64,000 nt of DNA, from NCBI GenBank assembly GCA_003220615.1, contig QHTB01000159.1:1-64000 (forward strand), read 5' to 3'. This DNA comes from Candidatus Rokuibacteriota bacterium. Lineage in GTDB: Bacteria; Methylomirabilota; Methylomirabilia; Rokubacteriales; CSP1-6. The position numbers and the translations under genes were made by a program. Shown here in pieces: positions 1-8,681 of this stretch. The notes under the pieces were generated by a model that ran no database searches, was not told the DNA's origin, and saw only the letters and a list, made by a program, of their open reading frames with translations. Every line of letters begins with the position of its first letter. Positions within the stretch are counted from its first letter, which is position 1.

Positions 1-363
1 CATCGTCATGTAGTACTCGGCGCACCCGATGCGCCGGCCCTTGAGGTCTTCGGGGCGCTTGATGCCGTTCGCCGGATTGATGTAGACCGCCGAGTGGCGA
101 AACGTGCGCGAGGGGTAGACGGGAATGGCGATGAAGCGCCGGTCGCCACGCGAGAACACGGTGAGGTAGTTGGCGCAGGACATTTCGGAGACGTCGAACT
201 CGTTGTGCTTGAGCTGCCGCCAGAACGCCTCCGGCGGAACGACGGGCACGTAGTTCAGGTCGATGCCTTCCGGCCGGACCTCTCCCGTCGCGAGCGGGGC
301 GGTGCGGTCGTAGAGCCCGCCGGCATAGGTCAGATGGAGCGGAGCGCTCGTCAGCAGGCTCAT
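1..363 (-). CDS. 4,5-dihydroxyphthalate decarboxylase-like / PhnD-fold protein, N-terminal part (cut by window edge)
   Basis: Reading the minus strand from ATG at 363 gives 121 codons that run off the left edge. The text is typical of the family annotated as 4,5-dihydroxyphthalate decarboxylase or ABC substrate-binding-like protein: YDRTAPL near residue 19, PEGIDLNYVP near 33, FDVSEMS near 53, IPVYPSRTFRHS near 75 and EDLKGRRIGC near 104. There is no signal peptide, unlike the gene upstream. The start overlaps the stop of the 360-1343 gene (ATGA), so it is the distal gene of the same operon. Members decarboxylate aromatic acids or bind small ligands; which applies here cannot be told from the N-terminal third. 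Confidence 0.75.
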   Translation of the reverse strand, partial: MSLLTSAPLHLTYAGGLYDRTAPLATGEVRPEGIDLNYVPVVPPEAFWRQLKHNEFDVSEMSCANYLTVFSRGDRRFIAIPVYPSRTFRHSAVYINPANGIKRPEDLKGRRIGCAEYYMTM

Positions 364-1343
364 TCGTTTACCGGCTTGCCCAGCTCGCGGAGCGTCGAGG
401 CCAGGAGATCGCGAGCGACGAACTGCTCGACGTCGGGCAACGGCTTGTCCTTGGGCCAGCCGAGCTCGGGCGTCGCGACCGAGTCGAAGAGCTGGCGGAA
501 AAGGTCTTTCGGGATCTGAGGCGCGAACTTGTCTCGGATCTGGTTGTAGAAGCCCTCGGCCACGCGACCCTCGAGCTGGAAGTGCTTCTGGATGACCTCG
601 AGCGTCCCCGCTTTCTCGGTGCGGATGTAGTCGGTCGACCGCGCGACGGCCCGGATGAAGCGACGGACCGCATCGCGCCGATCGCGCACGGTGTCCTTGT
701 GGGTGCTGATCGTGCCGCCGAGGCGCGGCAGGTGATCGCCGGCTTTGACGAGAATCTTCAGCCCCTCGGCCTCGGCGCGCGCGGCGTGCGGGAACGACAG
801 CGCCGCGCCCTGGATCGAGCCAGCGATGATCGCGGCCACTCGCTCGGGCTCGCCGCGGAAGTTGATGATCTTGTAGTCCTTGCCCGCTTCCATCTTGAAG
901 AACCTGCCGAGGACGACGACGAGCTCGCCGTAGTCGGCGGATCCCGGCCGGCCGAAGCCGAGCGTCTTGCCGCGCAGGTCCTCGACGCTCTTGATGCCGG
1001 GCGCGGTCGTCAGCGTCCACTGCGACACCAGCGATTCGCCGACCACGAACACGAGCGGCGCGCCCTTCAGCATCGCTTCGGCGCTCGCGCCCGGCACGGG
1101 AGCGAAGTCGACTTCCTTCGCGACGGCGGCCCGCGCCAGCTCCCCGGCCGTCATGTTCACGAACTCGGCGTCGAGTCCCTCCGCCTTGAAGAGCCCGCGG
1201 TCCATCGCGACGTAGGTGGGCAGGTGGAAGCCGCTGGCGCCGGTGGTGCGCCCGACCTTGATCTTCGGCGCCTGGGCCGAGGCGACGCCGCTGCCGAGCC
1301 ACAGCGCGCTGCCGACCACGAGAGCTGTGAAGACGTGTTTCAT
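360..1343 (-). CDS. ABC transporter substrate-binding protein, NMT1/TauA-SsuA type
   Basis: 327 residues with a clear signal peptide (MKHVFTALVVGSALWLGSGV, cleavage after ASA near residue 23), so it is exported. The mature part starts with KIKVGRTTGASGFHLPTYVA and has the hallmarks of the NMT1/THI5-like fold: MDRGLFKAEGLDAEFV near 46-61 and SVEDLRGKTLGFG near 120. The family delivers sulfonates, nitrate, pyrimidines or aromatic acids to a membrane permease. No permease or ATPase lies beside it; its partners may lie left of the window or be shared. It overlaps the genes on both sides by four bases (ATGA at 1340-1343 and 360-363), so it is co-transcribed with the molybdopterin subunit. Confidence 0.85.
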   Translation of the reverse strand: MKHVFTALVVGSALWLGSGVASAQAPKIKVGRTTGASGFHLPTYVAMDRGLFKAEGLDAEFVNMTAGELARAAVAKEVDFAPVPGASAEAMLKGAPLVFVVGESLVSQWTLTTAPGIKSVEDLRGKTLGFGRPGSADYGELVVVLGRFFKMEAGKDYKIINFRGEPERVAAIIAGSIQGAALSFPHAARAEAEGLKILVKAGDHLPRLGGTISTHKDTVRDRRDAVRRFIRAVARSTDYIRTEKAGTLEVIQKHFQLEGRVAEGFYNQIRDKFAPQIPKDLFRQLFDSVATPELGWPKDKPLPDVEQFVARDLLASTLRELGKPVNE

Positions 1344-3658
1344 CGGCCGGTCCCCTTCTTCGGCGATGCCGACTCGGCGTCGCGCAAAGCGCGCCAGACG
1401 CGCTCGGGCGTCATCGGCAAATCTCGAAGCCTCACACCGGTGGCGGCGAAGACCGCGTTGGCCAGTGCCGGCGCGACGGTGATGATGCTGCCCTCGGCGA
1501 CACCCTTGGCTCCGTGCGGCCCGGGGCCTCCCCCGCCCTCGATGATCAGCGCGTCGAACGACGGCGGCAGATCGGAGAACAGCGGCAACCGGTAGTCGAT
1601 CATGCTGCCGTTCACGAGCTGGCCGTCGTCGTAGACCATCGCCTCGAAGAGCGCCGGGCCAAGGCCCTGCATGGCGCCGCCGAGGTCCTGGCCCTCGACG
1701 CCAGCGGGATTGATCGCGCGGCCGGGATCGGACAGCGAGACGTAGCGATGGAGCGTGATGGCTCCCGTCTCGCGATCGACCGTCACGACTGCCGCGCCCA
1801 GCCCGATCTCCCAGAAGCTCGCGGTGGCGCCGAGCGCGTTGAGGCCCGTCGCCGGGCGTTGATAGCCGTGGCCGATCAGCTCGCCGCCGGCATCGCGGAA
1901 GAAGCGCTGGATGACCTGGCCGAACGTGAGCCGTTGCCCGTTCGCGATGACTCCGCCGTTCTCCAGGCGACAGGCCTCAGCGCTCACGCCGAGGGCCTCG
2001 CCGGCGATGGCGCGGACCTGCTCGGCCACGCGCGAGGCCGCCTCCTGCACGGCGTGGCCGAGCAGCGACGTCGCGCGGCTCGCGTTCGTGCGCTGATCGA
2101 ACGGCGTGACGCCGGTGTCGGGTGCGGTGACGCTGACGCGGGCCGGGTCGAGCGCCAGCTCCGCGGCGGCGATCTGGCCGAGCACGCTCTGCACGCCCTG
2201 ACCGATCTCCGCCGAGCTGGCGAGCACGGTGGCGCTGCCGTCCTGGTGAAGCCTCACGATCGCCGTCGATGACGTGCGCGTCCCGCCGCCGTCCTTGACC
2301 GCGCAGGCGAGGCCGGCGCCCTCGCCGGACTCGCGGGTCACGTGCCAACCGACCTCCTTGGCGATGGTCTCGAGCGCCAGATCGAGATCGCTGTCGATCG
2401 GCCGGTCGCCCTGCGCGTACTCCTCGTTACGCTTCAGCAGATTCTTCATGCGGAGCTCGAGCGGATCCATGCCGAGCCGGGCCGCGATGATGTCCATCTG
2501 GGACTCGTAGGCCCAGCAGACCTCGGGCGTTCCGAAGCCGCGATACGAGCCGGCCGACACCGTGTTGGTGAACACCGCGTAGCTGTTCACCTCGACGTGG
2601 GGAATGCGATAGGGACCCACGACGCGATAGCCGGCCTTCTTCGATACGCGCGAGCCCTGATCGGTGTAGGCGCCGGTGTCGAGGTGGATCTCCGCCCGGC
2701 GGCCGACGAGCGTGCCGTCCTTCATCACGGCGGTCTCGATCCTCACGCGGCCGGCGTTGCGCGACGAGGTCCGCGCCGTCTCCTCCGACGAGAAGACGAC
2801 GCGCACGGGCACCCCGCACCTGCGGGACAGCACCGACGCGATCGGCGCCGCCGGGATGAGCTCGCGGCATCCGAACGCTCCGCCCACGTAGGGCACGACG
2901 ATCCTCACGCGGCTCTGGGGCAGGCCGAACATCTCGGCGAGGGCCTGGCGCATGGCGAACGGATACTGCGTCCCCGTCCACACCGTCAGCTCGCCGCCCT
3001 GGTGGTGGGCGATCGCACCCAGCGGCTCGAGCGGAAAGTGGTGAACGCTCGGCAAGGTGAAGGTGTCGTCGAAGACGAGATCGGCCTGGGCAAACGCGCG
3101 GGCGGCATCGCCGCGGCGGAAGGCGAAGTGGTGGCAGATGTTGCGCGTGACGTCCGGCTTGATGTCCTGAACGTCGGGAAAGAGGGTGGAGCGCGGCCGA
3201 TCCACGTGGAGCTGGGGCGCCGTCGGCATCAGCGCCTCGTCGATGGTGCGGATCACCGGGAGCGGAGCGTACTCCACCGAGACACGGCGCAGCGCCTCCT
3301 CGGCGCTGAGAGCGTCGACCGCCGCCACGGCCACGACGGGCTCGCCGGCGAAGCGGACGCGCTCGATCGCCAGCACGGGCTGATCACGCACGGCCTGGCC
3401 GAAGTAGGGATCGATGTCGGTGAGATCGGCACCGGTCAGGACGGCGAGCACGCCGGGATGGCGCGCGGCCTTTGAGGTATCGATCGACACGATGCGGGCG
3501 TGAGGGTACGGGCTCCGCAGCACCTTGCCCTCGATCATGCCGGGCACCGCGAGATCGACGGTGTAGCGCGCCCGGCCGGTGACCTTGTCACGCGCGTCCT
3601 GACGCTCGAGCGAGCGTCCGATGATCGAGCGTCCGTCGCCGCGGCCGGGCTCGTTCAC
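1340..3658 (-). CDS. Xanthine dehydrogenase family molybdopterin-binding subunit
   Basis: 772 residues from GTG at 3658, the full length of a stand-alone large subunit (aldehyde oxidase a/b hammerhead domain about 20-130, then two Mo-cofactor domains). Visible landmarks are GRSLERQDARDKVTGRARY near 14-32, VGGAFGCRE near 258, SYRGFGTPE near 373 and the GVAEGS loop near 722, whose Glu matches the catalytic base that helps hydroxylate the substrate at Mo. It should need a [2Fe-2S] and an FAD subunit, but neither is encoded in this window. It lies between an LLM oxidoreductase and a binding protein with four-base overlaps, which suggests hydroxylation of an imported N-heterocycle, aldehyde or aromatic acid. 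The substrate cannot be named. Confidence 0.88.
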   Translation of the reverse strand: MNEPGRGDGRSIIGRSLERQDARDKVTGRARYTVDLAVPGMIEGKVLRSPYPHARIVSIDTSKAARHPGVLAVLTGADLTDIDPYFGQAVRDQPVLAIERVRFAGEPVVAVAAVDALSAEEALRRVSVEYAPLPVIRTIDEALMPTAPQLHVDRPRSTLFPDVQDIKPDVTRNICHHFAFRRGDAARAFAQADLVFDDTFTLPSVHHFPLEPLGAIAHHQGGELTVWTGTQYPFAMRQALAEMFGLPQSRVRIVVPYVGGAFGCRELIPAAPIASVLSRRCGVPVRVVFSSEETARTSSRNAGRVRIETAVMKDGTLVGRRAEIHLDTGAYTDQGSRVSKKAGYRVVGPYRIPHVEVNSYAVFTNTVSAGSYRGFGTPEVCWAYESQMDIIAARLGMDPLELRMKNLLKRNEEYAQGDRPIDSDLDLALETIAKEVGWHVTRESGEGAGLACAVKDGGGTRTSSTAIVRLHQDGSATVLASSAEIGQGVQSVLGQIAAAELALDPARVSVTAPDTGVTPFDQRTNASRATSLLGHAVQEAASRVAEQVRAIAGEALGVSAEACRLENGGVIANGQRLTFGQVIQRFFRDAGGELIGHGYQRPATGLNALGATASFWEIGLGAAVVTVDRETGAITLHRYVSLSDPGRAINPAGVEGQDLGGAMQGLGPALFEAMVYDDGQLVNGSMIDYRLPLFSDLPPSFDALIIEGGGGPGPHGAKGVAEGSIITVAPALANAVFAATGVRLRDLPMTPERVWRALRDAESASPKKGTGR

Positions 3659-4638
3659 GCGGCCATCACCGCCGCCGCGAAGCGACGAAGGGTCGCCTCG
3701 CGATCACCACCTCCTGCGCCGTACGGAATGATCGCGACCTGGTTGATGCCCGTCGTCCGGAGTCGATCGATGCCGGCCATGATCTCGGCCGGAGTGCCCG
3801 CCACCGCGAATCGATCGACGAGCCAGTCGGGAACGACCATCGCCTGGCTGGCCCGCTGCTCCATGTGCTGGTAGTAGTTGTAGGCGCGCCGGATCTCGTC
3901 GAGGACCTTCTGCTCGTCGGGGACCAGCGTGAAGGGCAGCGGGTGCGCCACCACCCGGGCGACGTGGGCCTTCACGGCGTCGCGCGCGCCGGCGTCGGCG
4001 ACAGCGCAAGGCACCCAGAGCACGAGGTCGATGTCGGCGAGCGTTCGCCCCGCAGCGCGGACCCCGACTTCGATCGTGTCGAGCGCCTGGCGCACGCGCG
4101 GCGGATCGACACCGACCAGGATGATCACGCCGTCGGCGATCCGCCCGGCGAGCTCGAGCATCTTTGGTCCGCTGGCCGCGAAGTAGATCGGTACGCGGTC
4201 GCGCGCCCCGTGCTTCATGTGGATCGTCCCGGTGTCGATCGCGACGTCGCGGCCGTTCAGCAAGTCGCGCATGCGGCGGACGGCCAGCTCGAAGTCGGCC
4301 AGACGCGCGGGCTTCTTGCCCATCGTCTCGACGGCGCTGTCACCGAGCCCGAGACCGAGGATCAGCCGGCGGGGAAACGCCTCCTGCAGCGTGGAGAACG
4401 TGCTGGCGACGACCGATGGATCGCGCGTGAGCACGTTGGTCACACCGGTACCCAGCACGAGTCGCGACGTGCCGACCGCGGCCGCGGCGAGGGTCACGTA
4501 GGCTTCGCGCCAGATGAGGTGAGAGTCTCCGACCCAGGCGTGGGTGAAGCCGAGCGACTCGGAGACTTTCGCGAGGCTCACCATCGCCGGGAGCGGGTCG
4601 GTGGGAAAGAGTCCGGCCCCGAAGGTGAGGCGGCTCAC
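3655..4638 (-). CDS. LLM class flavin-dependent (probably F420-type) oxidoreductase
   Basis: 327 residues from GTG at 4638, the usual length for a luciferase-like TIM-barrel enzyme. It starts RLTFGAGLFPTDPLPAMVSLAK, then has LGFTHAWVGDSHLIW, a pattern seen in methylene-tetrahydromethanopterin reductase-like, F420-using members. LGTGVTNVLTRDPSVVAS near 82 and RLILGLGLGDSAVETMGKKP near 111 match the cofactor-binding strands. The family moves hydride between F420H2 or FMNH2 and a substrate, or inserts oxygen. It overlaps the XDH subunit (3655-3658) and the amidohydrolase (GTGA at 4635-4638), so it belongs to one catabolic operon. FMN versus F420 use cannot be settled from sequence alone. Confidence 0.85.
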   Translation of the reverse strand: MSRLTFGAGLFPTDPLPAMVSLAKVSESLGFTHAWVGDSHLIWREAYVTLAAAAVGTSRLVLGTGVTNVLTRDPSVVASTFSTLQEAFPRRLILGLGLGDSAVETMGKKPARLADFELAVRRMRDLLNGRDVAIDTGTIHMKHGARDRVPIYFAASGPKMLELAGRIADGVIILVGVDPPRVRQALDTIEVGVRAAGRTLADIDLVLWVPCAVADAGARDAVKAHVARVVAHPLPFTLVPDEQKVLDEIRRAYNYYQHMEQRASQAMVVPDWLVDRFAVAGTPAEIMAGIDRLRTTGINQVAIIPYGAGGGDREATLRRFAAAVMAA

Positions 4639-5825
4639 GCGTGGTGTCCGGTGATCGTCACCTGGCGCTCCGGCGGCGGCGTCTGCTGGCTGCGGCCGGC
4701 GACGCGCAGCTCGCCGTCGATCAGGACGACTGAGATTCCCGGGAGGTCGCCCTTGGCGAGCGAATCGAGCGCGTCACTGGCGACCGAGCCCTTGATCCGG
4801 TCGAGCAGCACGATGTCGGCCGGCCGCCCGATCTCCAGGACTCCCTGCGGAAGGCCATGCGCGCGGGCGACGTTGCCGGTCGCCATCGCGATCGCGATCT
4901 CGGGTGGCACGTCGGCGACCGACGAGAGGTAGGCGATCTCGCGCAGCATCCCGCGGGGTATCACGCCGGTGCCGCCCGGCGTGTCCGTGCCGATCAGCAC
5001 GCGATCGAACGCGTCGCTCGTGCCCACGGCCCGCATGAGCTTGAGGACCATGCGCGGATTCCCCGAGCTACAGATCTCGAGCGCGCACTCGGTCTCGGCG
5101 ACGAGGCGCTCGACTTCTTTTTCCGCCATCGGGATCGGGCCCCCTGTGGCGTGGCCCACGATGTCGGGCTGGATGCGTTTCACGATGTCGATGCCGGCGA
5201 CCTGGCTCACTCCGGAGCGTGAGACGCCGCCCGAGTGGATCTTGACCTTGATCCCTCGCGCGCGTGACCAGGTGACGTAGCGCTCGGCCTCGCCGTTGGG
5301 CAGGAGGCCGTAGTCGTAGAAGATGAACTTGACGAGCCGGCTGCCCACCGCGTGCAGCGCGGCGAAATCGTCCTCGCTGAGCCCGGGAACCAGCAGCAGC
5401 GTGCCGGCGTAGACCTTCACGCCCGAGGGCCGGAGGTTGTCCCAGCAACGCTTGGCGAGGTGGGCGAGCGCCATGGCGGTGCGCGCGTCGGGCGGCGTGG
5501 GCAAGCCCGGCATGTGCAGCTCACCAGCCGAGATCAGCGCGGTGACCCCACCGTGCATGTAGTGGGTGACCCACGATTGCGCGTTCTGGGCCGGCGTGAA
5601 CTCGCCGATCGTCGGATGGGAGTGCGAGTCGATGAGGCCCGGCATCGCGGTGATCCCGCCGGCGTCGATGACGACGTCGGCGGCGCGGCCGATCCCGGAG
5701 CCGACCTCGCGGATCAGCCCGTCCTCTATATAGATGGAGTCGGCGGCCCGCACGGGCCGGACGTGATCACCCGTCACGAGCGTGCCGATGTTGTGAATGA
5801 GGCAGGAGCGGACGGCGGGGGTCAC
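4635..5825 (-). CDS. Amidohydrolase family metal-dependent hydrolase
   Basis: 396 residues from GTG at 5825. I chose this start because it overlaps the upstream stop (GTGA, 5822-5825) and gives the standard beginning SCLIHNIGTLVTGDHVRP; codons further upstream read like random sequence. The metal site begins at AMPGLIDSHSHP (His68, His70). VKFIFYDYGLLPNGE and GHATGGPIPMAEKEVE follow, and FDRVLIGTDTPGG near 250 provides the late Asp. ADIVLLDRI near 350 is the usual C-terminal strand of the composite domain. Such enzymes open cyclic amides or deaminate rings, which fits a ring-degrading operon. The exact substrate is unknown. Confidence 0.85.
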   Translation of the reverse strand: MTPAVRSCLIHNIGTLVTGDHVRPVRAADSIYIEDGLIREVGSGIGRAADVVIDAGGITAMPGLIDSHSHPTIGEFTPAQNAQSWVTHYMHGGVTALISAGELHMPGLPTPPDARTAMALAHLAKRCWDNLRPSGVKVYAGTLLLVPGLSEDDFAALHAVGSRLVKFIFYDYGLLPNGEAERYVTWSRARGIKVKIHSGGVSRSGVSQVAGIDIVKRIQPDIVGHATGGPIPMAEKEVERLVAETECALEICSSGNPRMVLKLMRAVGTSDAFDRVLIGTDTPGGTGVIPRGMLREIAYLSSVADVPPEIAIAMATGNVARAHGLPQGVLEIGRPADIVLLDRIKGSVASDALDSLAKGDLPGISVVLIDGELRVAGRSQQTPPPERQVTITGHHA

Positions 5826-6701
5826 GTGGCGAGCGCGCCGGCCGGGCGCAGGATCTCCTCGGCGATCATCTGGAGATAGTCGATGCGCGCCTTCACCTCG
5901 CGCGGCAGGCTGTAGATCGTGAAGCCGAGGCGATTCAGGCCCATCGCCCGGCCTTGCCCGATCGTCTCGACACACTCGGCCGGCGAGCCGCAGACCGTCC
6001 AGCTCTCGAGCGGCGCGTCGAAGCCGAGCTGGAGCTCCATCATCGTCGAGGGCCGACGATGAGGGCTCGCGATGCGCCGATCGTCCCCGGGACCTGGCCG
6101 GCCTCCTGGCGTGCGTCACGGAAGACGAGCGCGAGCTTGGCCACCGAATCCCAGGAGATCTGGGGCCCGAAGAACACGCCGTCGGTGAGACGCGCCGCGC
6201 GCCGGGTCGCGCCGACGCTCTGGGCTCCCATCTCGAGCGGCGGATGCGGCTCCTGGTGGGGCCGGAATCCCATGCGGCCGGCCGTCACCCGCGTGTAGCT
6301 GCCCGCGAAGCTCACCTCGTCGCCGGCCCACAGTCGCTTCATCAGCGCCAGCGACTCCTCCAGCTTCGGCACACGGTCCTGACGGCGGAGCCCGACCGTC
6401 TCGAGCTCTTTCTCCCGGTAGCCGATGGAGACGCCGACGTCGAGTCGCCCGTGGCAGATGTGGTCGAGCGTCGCGATGTTCTCGGCCGCCTCGACCGCAT
6501 TCACGATCGGCAGCAGGAGGACCGAGGTCTTGAGTCGCATCCGCCCCGTTTCCGATGCTGGCCGATCGACACCCAGGCGTAACCCATTCGCGACGCGGCC
6601 GCGACGACCTGGATCGCCTCGTCGATGATCTGCGTCGGATGGCGGTCGGTCGGGCTCCAGAACGGCGTGAGATGAAAGCCGATGCGGAAGGTCTCGGGCA
6701 T
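5822..6701 (-). pseudogene. Decayed LLM class flavin-dependent oxidoreductase
   Basis: Three pieces of one LLM gene lie in order but in different frames. The first runs from ATG at 6701 (PETFRIGFHLTPFWSPTD) to YAWVSIGQH near 6553. The second starts at ETGRMRLKTSVLLLPIVN and runs to RALIVGPRR, stopping at 6040. The third, MELQLGFDAPLESWTVCG, runs to the stop at 5822. At the first joint the usual stretch between the SIGQH-like and ETGRMRL-like motifs (about 20-25 residues in relatives) is missing and the frame shifts. At the second joint one base is missing (GGCCCTCGACG would read GPST with one more C). No single protein can be made. The last piece still overlaps the amidohydrolase start. Confidence 0.8.
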
Positions 6702-6709
6702 GGAGCCAT

Positions 6710-6715
6710 ATATTA
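6710..6715 (-). promoter_or_regulatory. -10-like box TAATAT before the decayed LLM gene
   Basis: On the minus strand TAATAT lies eight bases before the ATG at 6701, and there is no Shine-Dalgarno sequence between them. I see no good -35 at 17 bases. It faces a plus-strand promoter in the same short divergent gap (6702-6775). Confidence 0.3.
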
Positions 6716-6737
6716 CTCGTCTTCCCCGATCGCGGCG

Positions 6738-6766
6738 TTGACAGGCTCACCCGAGCGGCCTACCGT
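6738..6766 (+). promoter_or_regulatory. Sigma70-type promoter, TTGACA-N17-TACCGT
   Basis: A perfect -35 TTGACA (6738-6743) is followed by a 17-base spacer and TACCGT (6761-6766). The ATG at 6776 is only nine bases further on and has no Shine-Dalgarno sequence, so the mRNA is probably leaderless or nearly so. Confidence 0.4.
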
Positions 6767-6775
6767 AATCGCGCC

Positions 6776-7567
6776 ATGGCACACGCACCGATCGTGCTCA
6801 ACGACCCCGGCCGTTTCAAGGATCCCGCGAACCTGACCTGGGAGCGCTACATCGCACTGCAGACGCGGGAGCGCGAGCGGTACCTCACCGAGCGGGCGAC
6901 GATCCCCCAGGGCGCGCTGGACTTCACGACCGTCAACCCGCGCTATCTGGAGCGGGCCATCGAGCAATTCGCCAACAACTACTTCCCGGAGCAGTCGGCG
7001 ACGCGGTACATCGCGACCGCCGCGGCCAACGCGCCGTTCGAGGAGCTCAAGACGTGCTGCCTGTTCCAGCTCGCCGACGAGCAGCGCCACCTCGAGATGG
7101 ATCGTGAGGTCTTCGAGCGGGCGGGAATCCCGGAGCGCGACTGGCTGCCGGCCTGGGAGCAGCCGGGAACGACGTGCCGATTCTTCCGCCACGTGCTGGA
7201 GCTCGAGGATCCGATCGAGATCATCGTCAAGGCCAACTTCGTCGCCGAAGGCGCAGCCGGCCCGGGAACCTTCGCCGTCCTCGCCGACGGCGCCGAGGCT
7301 CGCGGTGACATCCTCTCTGCCGTCAATCACCGGGCGCGAGTCCGCGACGAGACCCGCCACATCAGCTATGCGCGCGCGCTGGTCAAGGCGCTCGTCGAGG
7401 ACGATCCCGGTAACCTCGCCGTGATCCAGCGCTGGCAGGACGAGAGTCTCCGCCTGTTCGTGGAAGTCGCGAAGGGCGGCACGCGCCGCGAGTGGTGGGA
7501 GGGCTTCCTCGGCTCCTACTACAAGATCGCCTTACCGCTGGGGCTGCGCCCCACCTCGCTCTCCTAG
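6776..7567 (+). CDS. Ferritin-like diiron protein, possible oxygenase
   Basis: 263 residues, mostly predicted helix. Two ExxH motifs, E102-Q-R-H105 (LADEQRHLEMD) and E192-T-R-H195 (VRDETRHISYA), together with acidic residues before them (E89/E90 and E158 in FVAEGAAGPG) make a plausible four-helix-bundle diiron site of the ferritin-like/ribonucleotide-reductase-R2-like superfamily. That superfamily includes oxygenases and desaturases; I cannot place this protein in a named family. There is no signal peptide, so it should be cytoplasmic. It stands alone on the plus strand with its own promoter and overlaps the convergent DsbA-like gene by 36 bases. An oxidative step in the neighbouring catabolic operon is possible but unproven. 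Confidence 0.6.
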   Translation: MAHAPIVLNDPGRFKDPANLTWERYIALQTRERERYLTERATIPQGALDFTTVNPRYLERAIEQFANNYFPEQSATRYIATAAANAPFEELKTCCLFQLADEQRHLEMDREVFERAGIPERDWLPAWEQPGTTCRFFRHVLELEDPIEIIVKANFVAEGAAGPGTFAVLADGAEARGDILSAVNHRARVRDETRHISYARALVKALVEDDPGNLAVIQRWQDESLRLFVEVAKGGTRREWWEGFLGSYYKIALPLGLRPTSLS

Positions 7568-8317
7568 CGCCGCCCGGATCGCGCTCTCGAAGACGGCGTA
7601 GGGCACGGCGCCGACGATCCGCTGGCCCTCCACGCCATCGGGCGCCGTCGGGCCGACCACGAACGTCGGAGTCCCGCTGACGCCGGCGGCCACGGCGGCG
7701 GCGATGTCCTGATCGACCGCGGCCTTGTACTTCTCGTTCCCGAAGCAGGCGCCGAAGCCTTGCATGTCCAGGCCGAGGTCACGGGCCAGGGCGAAGTACG
7801 TGTCGCGGCTGAGCGCGTTTCCGTTGACGGTGACGCCGTGCCTCATCTCCCAGAACTTGCCCTGCTCACCCGCGCAGCGGACGGCCAGCGCCGCCGGCCG
7901 GGCGTTGGCGTGAAAGTCGAGCGGGAAGTCGCGGCTCACGAAGCGCACCTTACCGGTGTCGATGAAGTCGCGCTTGATCCGCTCGAACGTCCCGGTGTGG
8001 AACGTGCGGCAGAAGGGACACTCGAGGTCGGTGAACTCCACCATCGTGACGGGCGCGTCGTTGCGGCCCATCACGTGAGTGCCGCGCAGGTCGACCTTCA
8101 CCTTCTCGTCGGCCGGCCGCTGAGGCGCCGCGGCCGCTGGCTGGGGAGCGCGCAACTGCTGGAGCACTTCGCGAAGCTGGCGGATCTCCTGAATGAGCCG
8201 CTCCGCTTGATCACGCGTGATCGGATCCTCCGCGGCAACGGGCGCGGCTGCACCAAGCGTCAACGCCAGGGCGAGGACCACGAGTGCTGAGCGAACGAGG
8301 CGTGCTCGAGTCGTCAT
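7532..8317 (-). CDS. DsbA-family thioredoxin-fold protein, exported
   Basis: 261 residues with a signal peptide of about 29 residues (hydrophobic ALVVLALALTLGAA, then APVAAE). Residues 31-58 form a short coiled coil (ITRDQAERLIQEIRQLREVL), followed by a Pro/Ala linker. The DSBA-like thioredoxin domain covers about 75-250, with active site C100-P-F-C103 in FTDLECPFCRTFH and the cis-Pro loop SGTPTFVVG near 220. RFVSRDFPLDFHANARPAA is typical of the BdbD/DsbA-like group that oxidises or isomerises disulfides in exported proteins. A third Cys pair (AVRCAGEQ and GFGACFG) is also common in this group. Its end overlaps the end of the convergent diiron gene. Confidence 0.88.
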   Translation of the reverse strand: MTTRARLVRSALVVLALALTLGAAAPVAAEDPITRDQAERLIQEIRQLREVLQQLRAPQPAAAAPQRPADEKVKVDLRGTHVMGRNDAPVTMVEFTDLECPFCRTFHTGTFERIKRDFIDTGKVRFVSRDFPLDFHANARPAALAVRCAGEQGKFWEMRHGVTVNGNALSRDTYFALARDLGLDMQGFGACFGNEKYKAAVDQDIAAAVAAGVSGTPTFVVGPTAPDGVEGQRIVGAVPYAVFESAIRAALGERGGAQPQR

Positions 8318-8379
8318 CGTTCGATTATTGCACGTTCGCCGTCACCGACGTCGCTGCCGAGCGTGAGGGTGAACGTTCT

Positions 8380-8487
8380 CTAGCGCCAGCGGGCGGCGAC
8401 GTAGACGGCGATCAGCAGGACCACGATCCCGTTGAGCGCGAAGAACGCGGCTCGTCCCGTCGTGAAGACAATCTCCTGATCGAACAT
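8380..8487 (-). CDS. Small single-pass membrane protein (35 aa)
   Basis: A 35-residue reading frame starts at ATG 8487 and ends at 8380. GGGAGGGG lies eight to ten bases upstream and is a good ribosome binding site. The protein has an N-terminal polar part (MFDQEIVFTTGRAAFF), one hydrophobic segment (ALNGIVVLLIAVYVA) and a C-terminal RWR, typical of small inner-membrane proteins. It lies between the DsbA-like gene and the cNMP-binding gene. I do not recognise a family. The length is short enough that chance cannot be excluded. Confidence 0.45.
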   Translation of the reverse strand: MFDQEIVFTTGRAAFFALNGIVVLLIAVYVAARWR

Positions 8488-8681
8488 GGCCGAGCCCCTC
8501 CCAGGACGAGCAATTCCTGGGTGGAAGAGCACCGGCCATGCCACGCCGATATGATTTCGCCTTTCGCGGCGTTGCACGAAGCCCGGTCACCCGGCGCATC
8601 AGAACTGTCAATTCTTCCGACTAGGCCGTTCGAGCTAGGCCTCCGGACGGTTGTCGAACGTGCCGATTGACCTGGAGAGCC

